Notes under the pieces: generated by a model | The model's database searches: none | Seen by the model: only the letters and a program-made list of their open reading frames with translations | Told to the model about the DNA's origin: nothing | Assembly (NCBI RefSeq): GCF_900106535.1 | Contig: NZ_FNOH01000004.1 | Location: 720,396-784,395, forward strand | DNA: 64,000 nucleotides | DNA from: Myxococcus xanthus | Lineage (GTDB): Bacteria; Myxococcota; Myxococcia; Myxococcales; Myxococcaceae | Direction: 5' to 3' | Made by a program: the position numbers and the translations under genes | Part shown: piece by piece, positions 17,216-26,799 of the stretch | Layout of the letters: each line of letters begins with the position of its first letter | Position numbering within the stretch: the stretch's first letter is position 1

Positions 17216-17425
17216 ACAGCTCGTCTCGACGAAGCACCGCGCCTCGAATGCCACACGAGGCGCGGTGCCCACCTTCAGCGCCGCCAGTGGAAAGCCCTGT
17301 GGAGTACGTGCGAACGGTTGAGGGGCGGAAGCAGGCAGCGGAGCCAACCTGTCTACCGAAGCGGCGCTCCCGCACCTGACCGGCCTCGGCTTGCCGTCAG
17401 CTCCCAGCGGTGGGGGATGCCACCT
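17213..17425 (-). pseudogene. Unidentified C-terminal fragment
   Basis: A stop-to-stop minus-strand frame of 70 residues ends in a natural-looking C-terminus (FPLAALKVGTAPRVAFEARC then FVETSC). It has no start codon in context and abuts the glycosidase fragment. It is probably the last part of another broken gene. The region up to 17543 contains nothing else recognisable. Confidence 0.35.
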
Positions 17426-17543
17426 TCAGAGAGGCCGTTCGCTCAGGGCGCGTATGCCTCCGCCGTGGCAAGTTGGCGGGTGCCATCTTCGCCCCCCACG
17501 ACGAGAACCCTCGAAACCGAGCATGCTTTGGCTTTCTATGTGG

Positions 17544-18311
17544 TCATGTCCTGCCGCGCAGATACCGCCTTGGCGTTTCGCCGGTCATCTGGCGGAAAAA
17601 GGCGATAAAGGCGCTGTCGCTGGCGAAGCCCAAATCGAAGGCCACCCCGCTCACGTTCTCTCCCGAGGCCAGCAAGTCCACCGCCCGCAGAAGCCGCCAG
17701 CTCTGCCGCCAAGCCTGGTAACTCATACCGGCCTCGCGCCGGAAGATGCGAGTGATCGTGCGAGCGCTGGCTCCCACCAGGTTCGCGAGCCCAGAGAGTT
17801 CGGGCGGCAATTCGTCAAGATTGAGCCGCGAGAGGCGCGGATCGCTCGGCACCGGCAAGAGCATCGGCTCGCGCCGGGCCGTCCGCAGCTCATCAAGGCA
17901 GACCGCCAGCAGGTTCGCCGCAGCCCCCTGGTTCCAGTCGGTCTCAAAGGGCGCATGGCTGATCCGTTCGAACACCTCACGCAGAAGCGGTGTCATCGAC
18001 AGGATCGCCGACCCCTCGGTCGGGGGCGCGATGCGGGACGTGTCGAGATAGATCGAGCGATATTCCACCTCACCGCGGATCAACACGCGATGCGCGGTCG
18101 CCGGCGGAATCCATGCAACCCGGATCGGCGGCAGCATCGAAATCATGCCGGGTAGCGCAATGCGGATCGAGCCGGCGTAGGCGAAGAGGAGCTGCCCTCT
18201 TTGATGGCTGTGCAGGCCGGAATCGTGGCGCACCAGCAGCGAGGCGATGCCGCTGACCGGCGCCGCCTGCTGGTCGGGGTCGAAAGGGTCGCTGGGCGCT
18301 AGCCAGGGCAC
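17544..18311 (-). CDS. AraC-family regulator of the adjacent MFS gene, foreign composition
   Basis: A 255-residue AraC-type regulator: N-terminal cupin (RHDSGLHSHQRGQLLFAYAG, then WIPPATAHRV) and a C-terminal double helix-turn-helix with VAFDLGFASDSAFIAFFRQM. It is divergent from the MFS gene with 92 bases between. The gene contains about eight GATC tetranucleotides while the longer amidohydrolase gene at 7946 has about one, and its codon choice differs from the neighbours. It most resembles proteobacterial MFS-linked regulators, so horizontal transfer is likely. Confidence 0.88.
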   Translation of the reverse strand: MPWLAPSDPFDPDQQAAPVSGIASLLVRHDSGLHSHQRGQLLFAYAGSIRIALPGMISMLPPIRVAWIPPATAHRVLIRGEVEYRSIYLDTSRIAPPTEGSAILSMTPLLREVFERISHAPFETDWNQGAAANLLAVCLDELRTARREPMLLPVPSDPRLSRLNLDELPPELSGLANLVGASARTITRIFRREAGMSYQAWRQSWRLLRAVDLLASGENVSGVAFDLGFASDSAFIAFFRQMTGETPRRYLRGRT

Positions 18312-18403
18312 TTGTCCGATTTCCGATGGAAATTGTCTTTCCGTTTGTAATACGCGGAGGCCCGAACGGCTAGACGTGATGGCGAATCGTCGTTGAGGTT
18401 GCC

Positions 18404-19621
18404 ATGTCCCCCCGTCCGCCGTTCCTGCTCGCCATTCTGCTCCTGAGCTTTCCGCAGATCGTTGAAACCATCTACAGCCCAGCCCTGCCGCTGATCGCTA
18501 CGGCCTATCGCGTCACCCCAGCCGAAACGGGCCAGACGCTGTCACTCTGGTTCGCAGCCTTCGCTTTCGGCGTGGTGGCCTGGGGCCGGCTCTCCGATCT
18601 GTGGGGCCGCCGCCCGGCGCTGCTTGCGGGCCTTGCGCTTTATGCGGCGGGTGCGGCTTGGGCCATGGTCGCCAGTGATTTCTCACATTTGCTGGCCGCA
18701 CGGCTTATTTCCGCCTTCGGGGCGGCGGTTGGATCGATCGTTACCCAGACCGCGCTACGCGATAGCCATGCTGGGCCGGAGCTGGGCCGGGTCTTCGCGG
18801 TGCTTGGGCTGGCGCTGGCTATCAGCCCGGCGGTGGGCCTCTTCGCAGGCCAACTGCTCGCGGCCAAGGCCGGTCACAGTGGCGTCTTCGCGGCCCTCGG
18901 CCTGCTTGCGGCGTTCATGCTCGGGTTGAGTCTCTGGCGCTGGCCTGAAACCCGCCCCGCTACTTTGTCTGTCGCCCCATTCTGGCCCACCTTCCGAGTC
19001 ATGCTCCGCGATCCCGGCATTTGGCGCTGTACCCTGCTGATCGCCGCATTCAATGCCGCGATCTTCGCCTGGTACCAGCTTGGCCCCTTCCTCTTTGCCG
19101 GGTTGGAGAACCCCTGGCTCTCATTCGGCCAGAGCGGTTTCCTGCTCGCCGCCGGTGCGCTGGCGGGGGCGCTGATGAACCGTGCCCTGTTGCGCCGCGG
19201 TTGGACGGCGGAAGCGCTGATCGCGCTCGGCGTCCTCCTCCTGGGGGCGGGGACCGCGCTCGTCATCCTGCTCACCGCGCTTCTGCCGCAGAGCCTGGCC
19301 TTCCTGAGCGGCGTGACGCTGATCTCGTCCGCATATGCCGTCGCGATCCCCAATGTGCTGGGCATCGCCCTGCGAGCCTATGCTGATCGGTTCGGAACTG
19401 CTGGCGCAGTCCTGAGTCTCTTCTACTACAACCTCCTCGGGGCGGGACTGGTGATTGCCGGCTACGGGCAGCGCCTAGATTTTGCCTTGGCCGTCTGCGC
19501 GCTGCTGGCGGCGATCGTCAGCGTCCGGCCAATGAGGTGCAGAGGAGCGTTGAGTGAGGAGTCGCCGCCGGGGGGCAAGTCCCGAATCCCGTGTAGTTCG
19601 TCAGGAGGGGGTCGGAGCTGA
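18404..19621 (+). CDS. MFS multidrug-type exporter, foreign composition, replaced C-terminus
   Basis: A 405-residue, 12-helix major facilitator protein of the Bcr/CflA drug-exporter type: the opening QIVETIYSPALPLIATAY, the loop-2/3 motif GRLSDLWGRRP and the helix-5 region ISPAVGLFAGQLL are all present. Like the divergent AraC gene it is GATC-rich (13 sites), unlike the surrounding genome. From about residue 376 (base 19530) the hydrophobic helix ends and a 32-residue polar tail follows whose composition returns to the local style, suggesting that the right edge of the imported segment fell inside the gene. It is probably still functional. Confidence 0.85.
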   Translation: MSPRPPFLLAILLLSFPQIVETIYSPALPLIATAYRVTPAETGQTLSLWFAAFAFGVVAWGRLSDLWGRRPALLAGLALYAAGAAWAMVASDFSHLLAARLISAFGAAVGSIVTQTALRDSHAGPELGRVFAVLGLALAISPAVGLFAGQLLAAKAGHSGVFAALGLLAAFMLGLSLWRWPETRPATLSVAPFWPTFRVMLRDPGIWRCTLLIAAFNAAIFAWYQLGPFLFAGLENPWLSFGQSGFLLAAGALAGALMNRALLRRGWTAEALIALGVLLLGAGTALVILLTALLPQSLAFLSGVTLISSAYAVAIPNVLGIALRAYADRFGTAGAVLSLFYYNLLGAGLVIAGYGQRLDFALAVCALLAAIVSVRPMRCRGALSEESPPGGKSRIPCSSSGGGRS

Positions 19622-20387
19622 GGGCTCCCGTCATCTAGCAAGTGGATCAGCCAGCGCCTGCCTGGCCGCCACGTGCGAGGGAGCTGGCGCCTGGGCAGAA
19701 GGACGGCCACCAGGAAGCGTATGGTGGCCATCGACGAAGAGCAGGTGCGGGGGTTCCTCTCGGAGGTATTCGGGGTTGTCCTGGCCGAGCGCAAGCAGGC
19801 CGTCATTGCGTTGGACTGCCCTGAGGGACGCGATGCAGGCGCCCCGTTGCTCCAACACCGGATGGAGGTTCCTCCGTCTGAGCGTCGCCGACGTGGCCAC
19901 CGCGCCCCACGCGCCGAGGCTTCGACTGTCCTGGTCCGGCCCTGTCCCCCATGCTGGCGGACATCGAGGCCATCATCCTCAACACGGACGGCGTGCACAG
20001 CCACGCGGCGCACCGCCTCCCTTGTGGACGTCCTTGAGGCCCAGCAGTCACTCGGCGCGTACCTGCTGCTGCGCGAGCTGCGCGGCACGCTCAACGCCAG
20101 CCTGTCGTCGCTACCACTTGAAGAGCAAGTGCTGACCGAGGACCTCGGCGACACGCATCTCAGCCTCGCTGTCTCCGCACGACCAAGAAGTGGACCGTGA
20201 ACCTCCGGGCCCGTGCCTTGGATCCAGAGGTTTCACCACGCGTGTTATGCGACGCAAATGCTGCGCGCCTCCCGCATGGGCGCAAAAATTTCGCAACCCG
20301 GCTCCGGCCTCCCAAACGGCGTGGAAATTCGCACGCGATTGCGAGATGGGGCTAGCCGTCTGCACAACCGTTGATACGGTGTTCCGC
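19622..20387. other. Gap with decayed sequence, no intact gene
   Basis: About 765 bases between the MFS and nrfH genes. Frames on both strands are long but change register repeatedly. The plus frame near 20020-20150 (SLVDVLEAQQSLGAYLLL and onward) looks protein-like and faintly recalls the C-terminal helix of TolC-type channels; I do not trust it. Bases 20230-20387 are less GC-rich and probably hold the nrfHA promoter. Confidence 0.4.
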
Positions 20388-20882
20388 GTGTCCTCGGCCT
20401 CCCGCACACTCCTGGCAGTGGCCCTGGGGCTCGCCCTGGGCTCGGCCATTGGCATCGGTGGCTACACCTTCGCGTACGCGAAGGGCGCGGCCTACCTGCA
20501 TGACGACCCAGCCGCCTGCGCCAACTGCCACATCATGACCGAGCAGTACGATGGCTGGCGCAAGAGCAGCCACCACGCGGTGGCCACCTGTAACGACTGC
20601 CACACGCCGGCGGCGCTGGTGCCCAAGTACCTCAACAAGGCGAGCAACGGCTTCTGGCACTCCTTCTACTTCACCACCGGCACCTTCCCGGACCCCATCC
20701 GCATCCGCCCCGCCAACCGGCAGGTGACGGAGAGCGCTTGCCGGAACTGCCACGCCAGCCTCGTGGAGAGCATCGAAACGCCCCACGCAGACTCGCTGCA
20801 GTGCCTCACCTGCCACAACTCAGTGGGGCACCCCGAAGGCTCCGGGAACCCCGAACTCATCCATCAGGAGGTTGAACGATGA
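20388..20882 (+). CDS. nrfH: Cytochrome c nitrite reductase small subunit NrfH
   Basis: A membrane-anchored tetrahaem cytochrome of the NapC/NirT family. One N-terminal helix (LLAVALGLALGSAIGIGGYTF) is followed by four CxxCH sites: CANCH, CNDCH, CRNCH and CLTCH. It passes electrons from the quinone pool to NrfA. The GTG at 20388 gives a family-like short N-terminus; an ATG at 20346 is also possible. Its stop overlaps the nrfA start by four bases (ATGA), so the two are co-translated. Confidence 0.9.
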   Translation: MSSASRTLLAVALGLALGSAIGIGGYTFAYAKGAAYLHDDPAACANCHIMTEQYDGWRKSSHHAVATCNDCHTPAALVPKYLNKASNGFWHSFYFTTGTFPDPIRIRPANRQVTESACRNCHASLVESIETPHADSLQCLTCHNSVGHPEGSGNPELIHQEVER

Positions 20883-22363
20883 CCGAGCCCGAGAAGCAAC
20901 GGCGCTTCAGCGGCGTCAAGCTGGTGATTGCCGTGGCGGTGGCCGCCGCTCTGGCCGCCGCTGGCGTCACCGCGCTCCTGGTCAACATCATGGAGCGCAA
21001 GCAGGAGGCGAAGAATCCCTTCTACCGGGTGGTGGAGCTGGACGACACCATCACCGACCCCGAGGTGTGGGGACGGAACTTCCCGCTTCAGTACGACAGC
21101 TACAAGCGCACCGTGGACCAGCAGCGCACCCGTTACGGCGGCAGTGAAGCCGTGGCGCGCACGCCGTCCCAGGCGGACCCACGCACCGTCGTCGCGCAGA
21201 GCCGGCTCGAGGAGGACCCTCGGCTGGTGACGATGTGGAGCGGCTACGCCTTCGCCACGGACTTCCGCGAGGAGCGCGGCCACGCGCACATGCTGGACGA
21301 CCAGGTCTACACCGAGCGCCAGCACGTGACGCAGCAGCCGGGCACCTGCATCCACTGCCACGCCAGCGTGTACGTGCCCTACAAGAAGCTCGGCGACGGC
21401 GACCTCATCAAGGGCTTCGAGAAGATGAACCAGATGCCCTTCATGGAGGCGCGCAAGCTGGTGGAGCACCCCGTCTCATGCATCGACTGCCACGACCCCA
21501 CCACGATGCAGCTGCGCGTGACGCGGCCTGGCTTCATCGAGGGCATCGCCGCGCTCAAGGCCAGCCAGGGCGTGCCCAACTTCCGGGTGAATCAGGACGC
21601 GACGCGCCAGGAGATGCGCACGTACGTGTGCGGGCAGTGCCACGTCGAGTACTACTTCAAGGGCAAGGAGAAGCGCCTCACGTACCCCTGGGCCAAGGGC
21701 ATCAACATCGATCAGATCATGGCCTACTACGACGAGGACGGACACTCCGACTGGACGCACGAGCTCACGGGCGCCAAGGTGCTGAAGGCGCAGCACCCCG
21801 AGTTCGAGATGTACAACCAGGGCATCCACGCGAAGAGCGGCGTGGCCTGCGCGGACTGCCACATGCCGTTCATGCGCGAGGGGGCGATGAAGGTCAGCGA
21901 CCACCAGGTGCGCAGCCCGCTGCTGAACATCAACCGCGCGTGCCAGACGTGCCACAAGTGGAGCGAGGCGGAGCTGCTCCAGCGCGCGGAGACCATCCAG
22001 ACGCGCACCTTCGAGACGCGGAACATCGCCATGGATGCGCTGGTGGACCTCATCCATGACATCGAGGCCGCGCAGAAGGCGGGGCAGTCCGAGGAGGCGC
22101 TCGCCAAGGCGCGCGACCTGCAGAAGCGCGCTCAATTCTACCTGGACTTCGTGGAGGCGGAGAACTCCATGGGCTTCCACGCGGACCAGGAGGCGGTGCG
22201 CATCCTGAGCAACTCCATCAACTTCTCACGCCTGGGCCAGAACGCGCTGCGTCCCAGTGGTGGCGCCTCCACCAGCCCCACCACGCGGCCTCAAGGCGCT
22301 CCGGCGCCGCTGACGCCCGTGTCCACGGATGGCGCGGGTGAGACGCAGCAGGGCTCGAAGTAG
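20879..22363 (+). CDS. nrfA: Cytochrome c552, ammonia-forming nitrite reductase NrfA, all-CxxCH type
   Basis: A 494-residue periplasmic pentahaem enzyme that reduces nitrite to ammonium with six electrons. Haem sites are CIHCH, CIDCH, CGQCH, CADCH and CQTCH. The first is normally CxxCK, the Lys-ligated active-site haem; here it is CxxCH, the rarer variant. The active-site Tyr segment CGQCHVEYYFKG and the His in YNQGIHAKSGVACADCH are conserved. An N-terminal hydrophobic segment acts as an uncleaved or cleaved signal. The last 35 residues are a Pro/Ser/Thr-rich tail. No maturation genes are nearby. Confidence 0.92.
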   Translation: MTEPEKQRRFSGVKLVIAVAVAAALAAAGVTALLVNIMERKQEAKNPFYRVVELDDTITDPEVWGRNFPLQYDSYKRTVDQQRTRYGGSEAVARTPSQADPRTVVAQSRLEEDPRLVTMWSGYAFATDFREERGHAHMLDDQVYTERQHVTQQPGTCIHCHASVYVPYKKLGDGDLIKGFEKMNQMPFMEARKLVEHPVSCIDCHDPTTMQLRVTRPGFIEGIAALKASQGVPNFRVNQDATRQEMRTYVCGQCHVEYYFKGKEKRLTYPWAKGINIDQIMAYYDEDGHSDWTHELTGAKVLKAQHPEFEMYNQGIHAKSGVACADCHMPFMREGAMKVSDHQVRSPLLNINRACQTCHKWSEAELLQRAETIQTRTFETRNIAMDALVDLIHDIEAAQKAGQSEEALAKARDLQKRAQFYLDFVEAENSMGFHADQEAVRILSNSINFSRLGQNALRPSGGASTSPTTRPQGAPAPLTPVSTDGAGETQQGSK

Positions 22364-22372
22364 GCACGGCGA

Positions 22373-22399
22373 GCGGAAGCGGGAGGTACCCGCTTCCGC
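22373..22399. terminator. Hairpin between nrfA and the DUF2147 gene
   Basis: A perfect 11-bp stem (22373-22383 with 22389-22399) with a five-base loop lies nine bases after the nrfA stop and 16 bases from the end of the convergent gene. It probably ends transcription from both sides. Confidence 0.75.
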
Positions 22400-22414
22400 C
22401 GTCCGCCGAAGCTG

Positions 22415-22882
22415 CTACTCGGCGCGCACCCAGTACTGGGTGCGGCCCAGCAGCGACATGCCGACGTAGCCGCGGACCTTCAGCTTCTTGCCCCCATCCT
22501 CGACGGCGACCTTGCACTTGTAGGTCTTGCCATTCGCCGGGTCGAGGATGCTCCCGCCGGACCACTCGTCATCATCCTTCTTCAGGTCGCGAAGGATGGT
22601 CATCCCGATGATGGGCTGGTTCTTCAGCGAGCCCTCGCACTTGTCGCAGAGCGGGTTCTGCTCTTCCTTGGGCTCGCGGAAGAGCTTCTCGATCTTCCCG
22701 TACAGCTTGCCGTTCTCCTCGTAGATGGCGATGACGGACTTGGGCTTCTTCGTCTCGTCATCGATGGTCGTCCACCGGCCGACGGCGGCATTGGTCGCGG
22801 CGGGGGCCTTGTCCTCGGCGAAGGCGTTCGAGGCCAGCAGCAGGGTCAGGGAAGCGAGTCCAAACCAGCGGGTTGCGTTCAT
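22415..22882 (-). CDS. DUF2147 secreted protein
   Basis: A 155-residue exported protein: signal peptide ending ASNAFAED, then the DUF2147 lipocalin-like pattern with VGRWTTIDDET, KSVIAIYEENGKLYGKIEKL, the paired Cys in PLCDKCEG, the central PIIGMTILRDLKKDDDEW and the ending YVGMSLLGRTQYW. The family is periplasmic or secreted and its role is not established. It ends at the shared hairpin. Confidence 0.85.
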   Translation of the reverse strand: MNATRWFGLASLTLLLASNAFAEDKAPAATNAAVGRWTTIDDETKKPKSVIAIYEENGKLYGKIEKLFREPKEEQNPLCDKCEGSLKNQPIIGMTILRDLKKDDDEWSGGSILDPANGKTYKCKVAVEDGGKKLKVRGYVGMSLLGRTQYWVRAE

Positions 22883-23124
22883 GTCTTGGTGTCCTTCCGC
22901 GCGGGGGCTCACGCAGGAGGCACCATGCGTCCAAGCCCCGCATCACTTCGTTTGTACTCCACCGCCGTGCCGGCACGCAGCCCTTCCTGGCACGCAGTGC
23001 GCCGCTCAAACGTGCCGCCTCGCGTCATGGCTGTCTCATCGCGGTGTTATCGAAGTCGCCCAGGCGCTCCCAGGAGCAGACTCGACGGAGGAATGCGGGT
23101 TTCTCCGGCGTTGCACCTCGAGAC

Positions 23125-23781
23125 ATGAGCGTGTACCCCAGCGGCGCGCCGTGTCCTCGCGGTGTCCGATTCTGGAGGCTCCGCCTGACGCTCGCCGCCA
23201 CTGCCCGCCACTGCCCCCGCGTGCTCGCCGATGCGCTCGCGCGTTCCCGGGCCCACGACGTGGCGCTCGTGCTCGGCGGCGCGCTGCTCACGGCGGGGCT
23301 CGCGCAGGTCTCAATATCGGTACCAGGTTCACCTGTTCCCATCACGGGTCAGTCCCTGGGCGTCATCGTCGCTGCCGCGGCGCTCGGCCCCGTGCGAGGC
23401 ATGGCCGCGCAGTTCCTGTACCTCCTGATGGGCGCGGTGGGCCTGCCGTTCTTCGCGGAGGGCGCCAGCGGCCTGGAACGCATCCTGGGAGCAACCGGTG
23501 GATACCTGGTCGGCTTCGTTCCAGCCGCCTTCCTGGTGGGACTGGCGGCGCAGCGTGGATTCGACCGGCGGCCGTGGACCGCGCTGCCGCTCTTTGCCGT
23601 GGGGCAGTTGGCCGTCTTCGCGGTCGGCCTGCCCTGGCTTGTCCTGTCCGCCCGGCTCGGCGTGGCCAAGGCTCTTGGCGTCGGCTTCACACCCTTCCTT
23701 CCTGGAGGGCTCCTCAAGGCCGCCATCGCCGCCGTGCTGCTGCCCCTCGCGTGGCGGCTGGTGGGGCCGCGCAAGGTCTGA
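23125..23781 (+). CDS. bioY: BioY-family biotin transporter substrate-binding protein
   Basis: A 218-residue integral membrane protein with six hydrophobic segments and BioY hallmarks: VSISVPGSPVPITGQSLGVI near residue 70, GAVGLPFFAEGASGL near 110 and the GATGGYLVGF loop. BioY binds biotin as the S component of an ECF transporter or alone. The N-terminus from the ATG at 23125 is about 30 residues longer than usual; a GTG at 23221 may be the true start. No bio genes or ECF ATPases are near. Confidence 0.85.
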   Translation: MSVYPSGAPCPRGVRFWRLRLTLAATARHCPRVLADALARSRAHDVALVLGGALLTAGLAQVSISVPGSPVPITGQSLGVIVAAAALGPVRGMAAQFLYLLMGAVGLPFFAEGASGLERILGATGGYLVGFVPAAFLVGLAAQRGFDRRPWTALPLFAVGQLAVFAVGLPWLVLSARLGVAKALGVGFTPFLPGGLLKAAIAAVLLPLAWRLVGPRKV

Positions 23782-23843
23782 CGCCTCGACGTCGGTCCCG
23801 TGCTTCGTCGCCGACGCGCATGTGAAGAAGGCGGCCAGCGAAC

Positions 23844-26798
23844 TCATCGACCGCTGAATCGGTGACCTCGGGCATCTCCCGCGCGCCTCACTGGCGTGGA
23901 ACGTTCGGAGCTTGAACGGCCCCAGCGCCGCAACGCGAGGAGCCCGAGGAACGCCGCGACAATGACAAGCGCCCCAGCCAGTCCAGACACCATGGGCGCA
24001 CCATCCTCGCGAGGCGCGGCGACCACCAGCGCGGCATCGCCGAGCACCACCAGCCCTGCCCAGGCCGCGGGTGGAAGCCCCGCGTCGATGGCCTCGAGCT
24101 GTGCGGCCCGCAGCGCCGCGGAGACACTCAAGCCCTTGGCCAGGTGCCGGTAGAAATGCTCCACCAGGTCCGCCGCTTCCTCGTCGCGCAACGGCCACAA
24201 GCTGGCCACCACCGCGCTCGAGCCTGCCTCGAAGAAGGCCCGTGCGAGGCTCAGCACGCCCTCTCCCGGCAGCACCGCTCCGGAGGCGCTGCGGCACGCG
24301 GACAGCACCACCAGCGCGCCATCGAGACGCAGCTGGATGATTTCGCGCGGCTGGAGAATGCCGTCCTCGTCCTCCGAGCCCGGGGCGAGCACGAGCGCGG
24401 AGCGCTCCGGCGCTTCGGCGTCCACCACGGCGTGCGCCGCCAGGTGCAGAACCCGGAGCAGCGGCAGGTCCGCGCGCTTGAGCGCGCGCTCAGAGGCTTC
24501 CGTGCCCACCAGCAGCCGGGGGACGACGCGGGTGCCTCGAAGCTCCCGCTCCACCCCGAGCCCTTCGCGACGAGCCTCGGGCAGCGCGCCGAGCTGCGCG
24601 GCCTCGTCGAAGATTCCAGCCCGAGAGCGCGCCGCAGGCCGCGCCCCCCTCTGTTTCAGGGCCCACTCAGGGTCCGCCAGCACCAGTGCATCACCGATAG
24701 GCGTGAATGGGGCCTCCCCGTGCCAGTGCCGCCACAAGCTCGCCGAGGGCACCAGGGCCAGTTCGTAGCGAGCGACCAGGGGTGGCCCGTCCCGACGCTC
24801 CCGCAGCGCGGCGAAGGGCAGGTCATGCAGCGGCCCGTCCGGAACCAACAGCAGCCGCCGAACCGTGGGTGGCAATCCCGCGAGCGCCGGGCCGAGCAAC
24901 TGCGCATGAAGCGCCACCGCCGCACCGCGCTCGGAGTCATCCCTGCGCTCGACGAGCCCGGAGAACAGCGTGGCCGCCGCCGCGAGCCGCGTGCGCTCGG
25001 GGATGCGATGGACGTGGGTTCCCTCCCCTGTCACCACGAACAGCCACGCACCACCCGCCGACGTTCCGGAGAGGTCCTCGTCGTCCCCCACGAGGAAGAC
25101 CAGCAGCGCTTCGTCCTCCCTCAGCCCCTTCTCCACGGACGCCAGTGAGGCGAACTCCTGCACACTCTTGTGAGGCGCCGGGCGCAGGTCCCGCTCGCGG
25201 TGCTCCAACTCCTGGAGTTCATTCAGGGCCGCCTCGCGTCCAGCGCTCGTCAGCGACGGGTCCAAGAGCTGGCGTTGGACCACCACCAGCCGCGATTGCA
25301 CCTCGCTTCGCTGCGCCCGGCGCTCGGGCGTGTCCCCGGAGTCCGCGCGTGCTCGGAAGGCGACCAGGGCATCGAGCAGCGTCCTCGCCCGGAGCCGTTC
25401 GCTCACGGCGAAGGCCCGCGACACAGCCTCCCTGAAGGGGAGCGTAGCGGGCTTGCCCGTCGCCCCGCCAGCCTCCAACGTCCACCCCGCGAGCCGGTGG
25501 TAGTCGCGGGCCCACGTCGCGAACAGCTCCGCCTGGCTGGAGGCGTCACTCTGCGTCTGGCGCAGGGCCTCCAGCGCGTCCAGGGCGCGCTCGGCATGCT
25601 CCAGTGCCTGGGGCAAAGGCTGTGTCCGGTACGCCACCGTGCTGCGGCCTCGAAGGGCCAGCGCATGGAACAGCGGGTCGTTTACTTCGGAGACCAGTCG
25701 CAGTGACGCCTCCGAGTCCTGAATGGCTCCGGTCGGGTCCACGCCTGCCCGCCGCTCCGCGCGCGTCCAGAGACACGCCAACCGCCGCTCGTCCGAATCC
25801 AGCGACTCCGCGAGCGCCATGCAGCGCTCCATGAGCGCGTCCGCCTCACGGCGATCCTCGGGGGTGTCTCCCAACAGGTCCGCCGTGAGACGCACCGCCC
25901 GGGCCACCAGCGTTGGGTTCCCCGCCCTCTCCGCGGCGGCCATGGCCTGCCGCGCCAACTCCAACGCTCGCGCCCGGTCCGCCGGCACATGGTCACGCTC
26001 GAGCCGCCGCAGCGTGACGTTGGCGAGCGTGAAGCGCGCATGCGCTTCCAGGAAGAGGTCGCCAGTGCTCCGGGTCAACTCCACCAGCCGGGCATTGACG
26101 TCCGAGGCCTCCTCCAACCGGCCCAGCCGCTCGCTCACCGTACTCATGACGGACAGGTACTGCTTCTTCAGCCCTTCCGCGCCGTCCGGGAAGACGAGCG
26201 ACTCGGCTCGCTTGAGCACACGGAAGGCCCGGCCCAGGTCGAGCTCCACCTCATAAAGCTGGCTGGCCTCGACGATGAGCGCGCGTGCGTGGAGCTCCGG
26301 CCGACCGGAGGCGCTCGCCACCTCCACCACGCGCCGCGTCCAATCCCAGGCCTCCTCGGTTCGTCCTTGAGCCAAGAGGATGGCGCGCAGGTTGATGGCC
26401 GCCAGCACCTCGCCCTCCGCATCCTGGAGCCGGCGGAACGTCTGCGCCGCGCGAAGATAGGGACCTTCCGCCTCCTTGCCGCTGGACAGCATCCCGACAT
26501 GCCCGAGCACCAGGGGCAGCCAGCCATGCTCAGGGTGACGCTCCATCAAGGCCGTCAGCTCGCGCACCACAGCGTCACGAGCGGAAGTGACCTGGGCACA
26601 CTGGTAGAAGCACATCGCCGCCTCCCGGCCCTCTGGCTCCGAGGCGAAGCGCGCCCGGCACGACTCGAGCGAGGGAGGCTGGGGGCGGCCTGACGCCGCG
26701 GAGAAGGCCAGGGCCGGACACACCGAGAGAATGGCCCCCATCAGGAAGGAGAGGAGCCTTCTGTTGTTGCATTCGGACCGGTGCGTCCGGAGTGGCAC
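23844..26798 (-). CDS. Secreted, membrane-anchored TPR-CHAT (caspase-like) protein
   Basis: A 984-residue protein. Residues 1-37 are a signal peptide (RR, hydrophobic core, ALAFSA), residues 60-600 are TPR-like helical pairs, and residues 620-930 form a CHAT domain with the catalytic dyad visible: His 789 in LHLAAHAVVD and Cys 835 in LVVLSACRSASG. A single helix at 936-956 followed by a basic tail anchors it, so the protease should face the periplasm. CHAT proteases are caspase relatives such as separase and the Craspase TPR-CHAT. The GTG start lies two bases after the stop of the preceding gene. It ends the sigma/anti-sigma operon, which suggests signalling by proteolysis. Confidence 0.9.
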   Translation of the reverse strand: MPLRTHRSECNNRRLLSFLMGAILSVCPALAFSAASGRPQPPSLESCRARFASEPEGREAAMCFYQCAQVTSARDAVVRELTALMERHPEHGWLPLVLGHVGMLSSGKEAEGPYLRAAQTFRRLQDAEGEVLAAINLRAILLAQGRTEEAWDWTRRVVEVASASGRPELHARALIVEASQLYEVELDLGRAFRVLKRAESLVFPDGAEGLKKQYLSVMSTVSERLGRLEEASDVNARLVELTRSTGDLFLEAHARFTLANVTLRRLERDHVPADRARALELARQAMAAAERAGNPTLVARAVRLTADLLGDTPEDRREADALMERCMALAESLDSDERRLACLWTRAERRAGVDPTGAIQDSEASLRLVSEVNDPLFHALALRGRSTVAYRTQPLPQALEHAERALDALEALRQTQSDASSQAELFATWARDYHRLAGWTLEAGGATGKPATLPFREAVSRAFAVSERLRARTLLDALVAFRARADSGDTPERRAQRSEVQSRLVVVQRQLLDPSLTSAGREAALNELQELEHRERDLRPAPHKSVQEFASLASVEKGLREDEALLVFLVGDDEDLSGTSAGGAWLFVVTGEGTHVHRIPERTRLAAAATLFSGLVERRDDSERGAAVALHAQLLGPALAGLPPTVRRLLLVPDGPLHDLPFAALRERRDGPPLVARYELALVPSASLWRHWHGEAPFTPIGDALVLADPEWALKQRGARPAARSRAGIFDEAAQLGALPEARREGLGVERELRGTRVVPRLLVGTEASERALKRADLPLLRVLHLAAHAVVDAEAPERSALVLAPGSEDEDGILQPREIIQLRLDGALVVLSACRSASGAVLPGEGVLSLARAFFEAGSSAVVASLWPLRDEEAADLVEHFYRHLAKGLSVSAALRAAQLEAIDAGLPPAAWAGLVVLGDAALVVAAPREDGAPMVSGLAGALVIVAAFLGLLALRRWGRSSSERSTPVRRAGDARGHRFSGR

Positions 26799-26799
26799 G

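Noticed and set aside
20020..20150. Possible TolC-like C-terminal helix
   Set aside because: Only a loose resemblance (LVDVLEAQQSL), no start and frame changes around it.
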